From: Leptobrachium leishanense
Lineage: Eukaryota > Chordata > Amphibia > Anura > Megophryidae
NCBI GenBank assembly: GCA_009667805.1
Contig: CM019068.1
Span: 5,315,218-5,379,217, forward strand
Reading direction: 5' to 3'
DNA: 64,000 bases
In this document: piece by piece, positions 62,057-64,000 of the stretch
How positions within the stretch are numbered: position 1 is the stretch's first letter
How the letters are laid out: each line of letters opens with the position of its first letter
Translations under genes and position numbers: made by a program
The notes under the pieces: model-generated
What the model saw: only the letters and a program-made list of their open reading frames with translations
The model's database searches: none
Told to the model about the DNA's origin: nothing

Positions 62057-62088
62057 CTGGAGAGACACAACGGGAGACCACAAACGGA

Positions 62089-62275
62089 TATATTGATATT
62101 ATCATCATTCATTTATATAGCGACAACAGTTTCCACAGCGCTTTACAAAAAACCAATGGGCACGAGACAAAATTACAACAAACATAGGAACAGAAACAAG
62201 AGGTGTAGACGGCCCTGCTCGGAGGAGCTTACAATCTAGAGGAGCTGGGTGGGAGGAAGTCAGAGTTTTATTGGT
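62089..62275. mobile_element. Dispersed retroposon (GCGCTTTACAAA type), part
   Basis: ATTCATTTATATAGCG, CCACAGCGCTTTACAAA, ACGGCCCTGCTCGGAGGAGC and TTACAATCTAGAGG form a pattern I associate with abundant amphibian repeats. Similar text inverted occurs at 62641-62770. Confidence 0.6.
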
Positions 62276-62640
62276 CGTCAGGAGGATCATTAACACTTGT
62301 ATTACAGAAACGGGGACAAGGGAAGGGCTTCAATCATGATGTTTGGGAGGCGAGGAGAGGGCGGCATCACTATATAGATATATCGATGACGTACAGTGAG
62401 GAGATAATCCATGATTTGCATTCAGGGCATATAAACGCACATGTAAAAGCAGTAAATTACTCAGGCCCACATTCGAGTTATTTGTTTTGGGGTTGTTGTT
62501 TTTTTTCTATATATTTTTTTTTCTCACTTGATACAAATCTGGGAATAATCTCACCCCGTGTTCCAGGATCATTTCTCATACTATGAACCAGTTAAAAAGT
62601 ATATACTCTAACACATCTTTCATTTTACTCTCTGCTCTTG
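62276..62640. other. Intron 1 segment, nothing recognised
   Basis: No signal-peptide exon was found on the minus strand here. Confidence 0.4.
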
Positions 62641-62772
62641 GATTGTAAGCTCTTGAGCAGGGTCCTCTCTCATACTGTTCTGTGGGTGTGTAATGTGTAT
62701 GTATATTGTTATTCTGTCTCACCCATTGTACAGCGCTACGGAACTTGTTGGCGCTTTATAATTACTGATATT
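62641..62772. mobile_element. Dispersed retroposon, second part type
   Basis: GATTGTAAGCTCTTGAGCAG, GGTCCTCTC, TGTACAGCGCTACGGAAC and TTGGCGCTTTATAATTA match the remnant at 26455-26612 in order and orientation. Confidence 0.6.
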
Positions 62773-63011
62773 TAAAGCGCCCTCGTCGTCTGTTACAGAG
62801 ATTTATCATATAGGATTTGTTTGCAGTTTTATTACTAAACCTTTATAATTTTGCAGCTTCACAAGGAGTTTTGTGAGTGTTTGTAGTGTCTATCCTGATT
62901 GCTCGTTTCATGGAGGCGGCCGTGTCTTCTGATTTATCTCATGCTTACAATTAACCCTTTGATCCTCCTATGTTCTCCTTCAGTCAAATACTACTAGCAT
63001 GCCTGTACTAG

Positions 63012-63064
63012 TGTGTGCATGTGTGTGTGGTGTGTGTGTGTGTGTGTGCGTGTGTGTGTGTGTG

Positions 63065-63107
<43 letters not shown>

Positions 63108-63122
63108 TGTGTGTGTGTGTGT
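63012..63122. repeat. (GT)n microsatellite
   Basis: About 110 bp of GT dinucleotides with a few GC and GG interruptions. Cys/Val-rich frames here are trivial. Confidence 0.98.
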
Positions 63123-63149
63123 AAGAAAACATGTATCGCTACAGACTAT

Positions 63150-64000
63150 CAGGGTTATTCAAAGAGATTTGAAATGTCACTGCACGTTCGGTGACTTTTC
63201 GTTCTCTTCAATTCGGTTCCTTTTGCCGATCCCATTTCGGTGACCCTGCGGTGTATTCAGCAAGCACCACAGGGTCCCCGAATTGCAGGGAAAAGCCGCC
63301 GCAAACCCGACGAAAACTAACCGCAAAACCTGCCGAATGCACGCCGACAACCCACAAAAACATCTGGATTAACCTGCCGAAAACCACGGAAAAAGCCCGA
63401 GCAGGAGCCGATCACACGCAGCGAAGCCGCCGAAGCAGCCGAGACGCAGACAGAGGGAGGTGAATAAATTAGCAAAATAGTTTGTATGAATCTGTGAAAA
63501 TGAAACGCTGTTTGTAAAGAAACTACTGAGCGAAAATGTCTGAAATTTACATATAAAATCCAATGAATGATAATAAAAAAGGGCTGATACAGAAAAAAGA
63601 AGTAAACTTAAAAAAAAATCAAGAAAAAAAATCGGACTTTAAAAAAAAAAACAAATTAAGAAAAATGCTTAAAATATCCTAAAAAAGTCTATAAATAAAG
63701 AGACTCTTTTCTGCAGAATTTTATAATGAACGGTTTATTAGATATTGAATTAAAACGGGAATATTTTTAACATTGAAGCCTATGGGATTCTCCTGAATAA
63801 ATCTGCCGAATTAAACCACCGAATGGCAGGACATTAGGGGAACCTTTCACTGCTGGTTTGTGTTCTCTGAATAGACGAAACATTGCTTCTCTATGGGGAT
63901 TTCACTGCCCTCGAACAGGCACCGAACAGGCACCGTATGTGCAGACAATTCGCCAGGATTTGGCGAATTGCCTGCTCTCTGGATAGTCGAATGGCCAAGA
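63150..64000. mobile_element. CAGGGTTATTCAAAGAG TIR element, truncated by window end
   Basis: It starts CAGGGTTATTCAAAGAG and follows the 40742-41703 copy closely (CCGATCCCATTTCGGTGACC, GCGAAGCCGCCGAAGCAGCC, ACTACTGAGCGAAAATGTCT, CCTGCTCTCTGGATAG). It keeps one copy of the GAACAGGCACCGTATGTGCA stretch from which the 26-bp arrays arose. Confidence 0.85.

Noticed and set aside
62105..62296. Candidate signal-peptide exon (hydrophobic N-terminus)
   Set aside because: It overlaps a dispersed retroposon, lacks a convincing donor in the needed phase, and does not resemble family leaders.

Overview
This is vertebrate genomic DNA, most likely amphibian and probably from a frog. The argument is the gene architecture (small exons with GT-AG borders split by repeat-filled introns) together with hAT, piggyBac-like, chromovirus-type Gypsy and LINE elements and dispersed retroposon tails of a kind I associate with anuran genomes. 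The species cannot be fixed by eye. I see no prokaryotic genes, no RNA genes and no CRISPR array.

One host gene fills almost the whole window. It lies on the minus strand and encodes an alpha-2-macroglobulin family protease inhibitor. I could place 27 consecutive coding exons by homology to the human A2M gene, exon 2 at 62056-61873 through exon 28 at 2332-2170. Together they make 3431 coding bases, about 1143 residues. Every splice junction has GT and AG, every exon-exon phase agrees, and no exon holds an in-frame stop, so the gene looks intact. The signal-peptide exon should lie above 62056 (not recognised here). The exons for the end of the thioester domain, the second CUB half and the receptor-binding domain should lie below coordinate 1. 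The product carries the thioester motif PYGCGEQ (exon 24), an asparagine rather than histidine at the position that tunes thioester chemistry (exon 26), and a divergent bait region (exons 16-18).

Over 90% of the window is intron, and the introns are crowded with repeats. About fifteen unrelated minisatellite or AT-rich tandem arrays occur, with units of 15, 19, 26, 27, 28, 29, 31, 36, 39, 52, 56, 64, 77 and 86 bp; several are open in long frames that are products of the repeat, not genes. The transposons are often nested. An 8.9-kb hAT (10656-19516) with a perfect 8-bp duplication contains a broken Gypsy element (13808-17554) with its own 5-bp duplication. A short hAT derivative of the same family (43120-44881) contains a TTAA-flanked piggyBac-like element. 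A 4-kb hAT-like element (45011-49000) contains a minisatellite and a truncated LINE. A hAT lies inside another hAT-like MITE at 34286-35483. Palindromic MITEs and a TIR family beginning CAGGGTTATTC recur.

The most notable observations are: two large 26-bp minisatellites, 17 kb apart and in opposite orientation, that appear to have grown from the same internal sequence of one TIR family; a 29-bp array in intron 27 that leaves the exon 27 reading frame open for about 374 codons past its splice donor; an ~804-bp higher-order duplication in the 27-bp array; the dated-by-nesting insertion histories; and a perfect 55-bp inverted repeat near the left edge. I found no convincing new multi-gene system.
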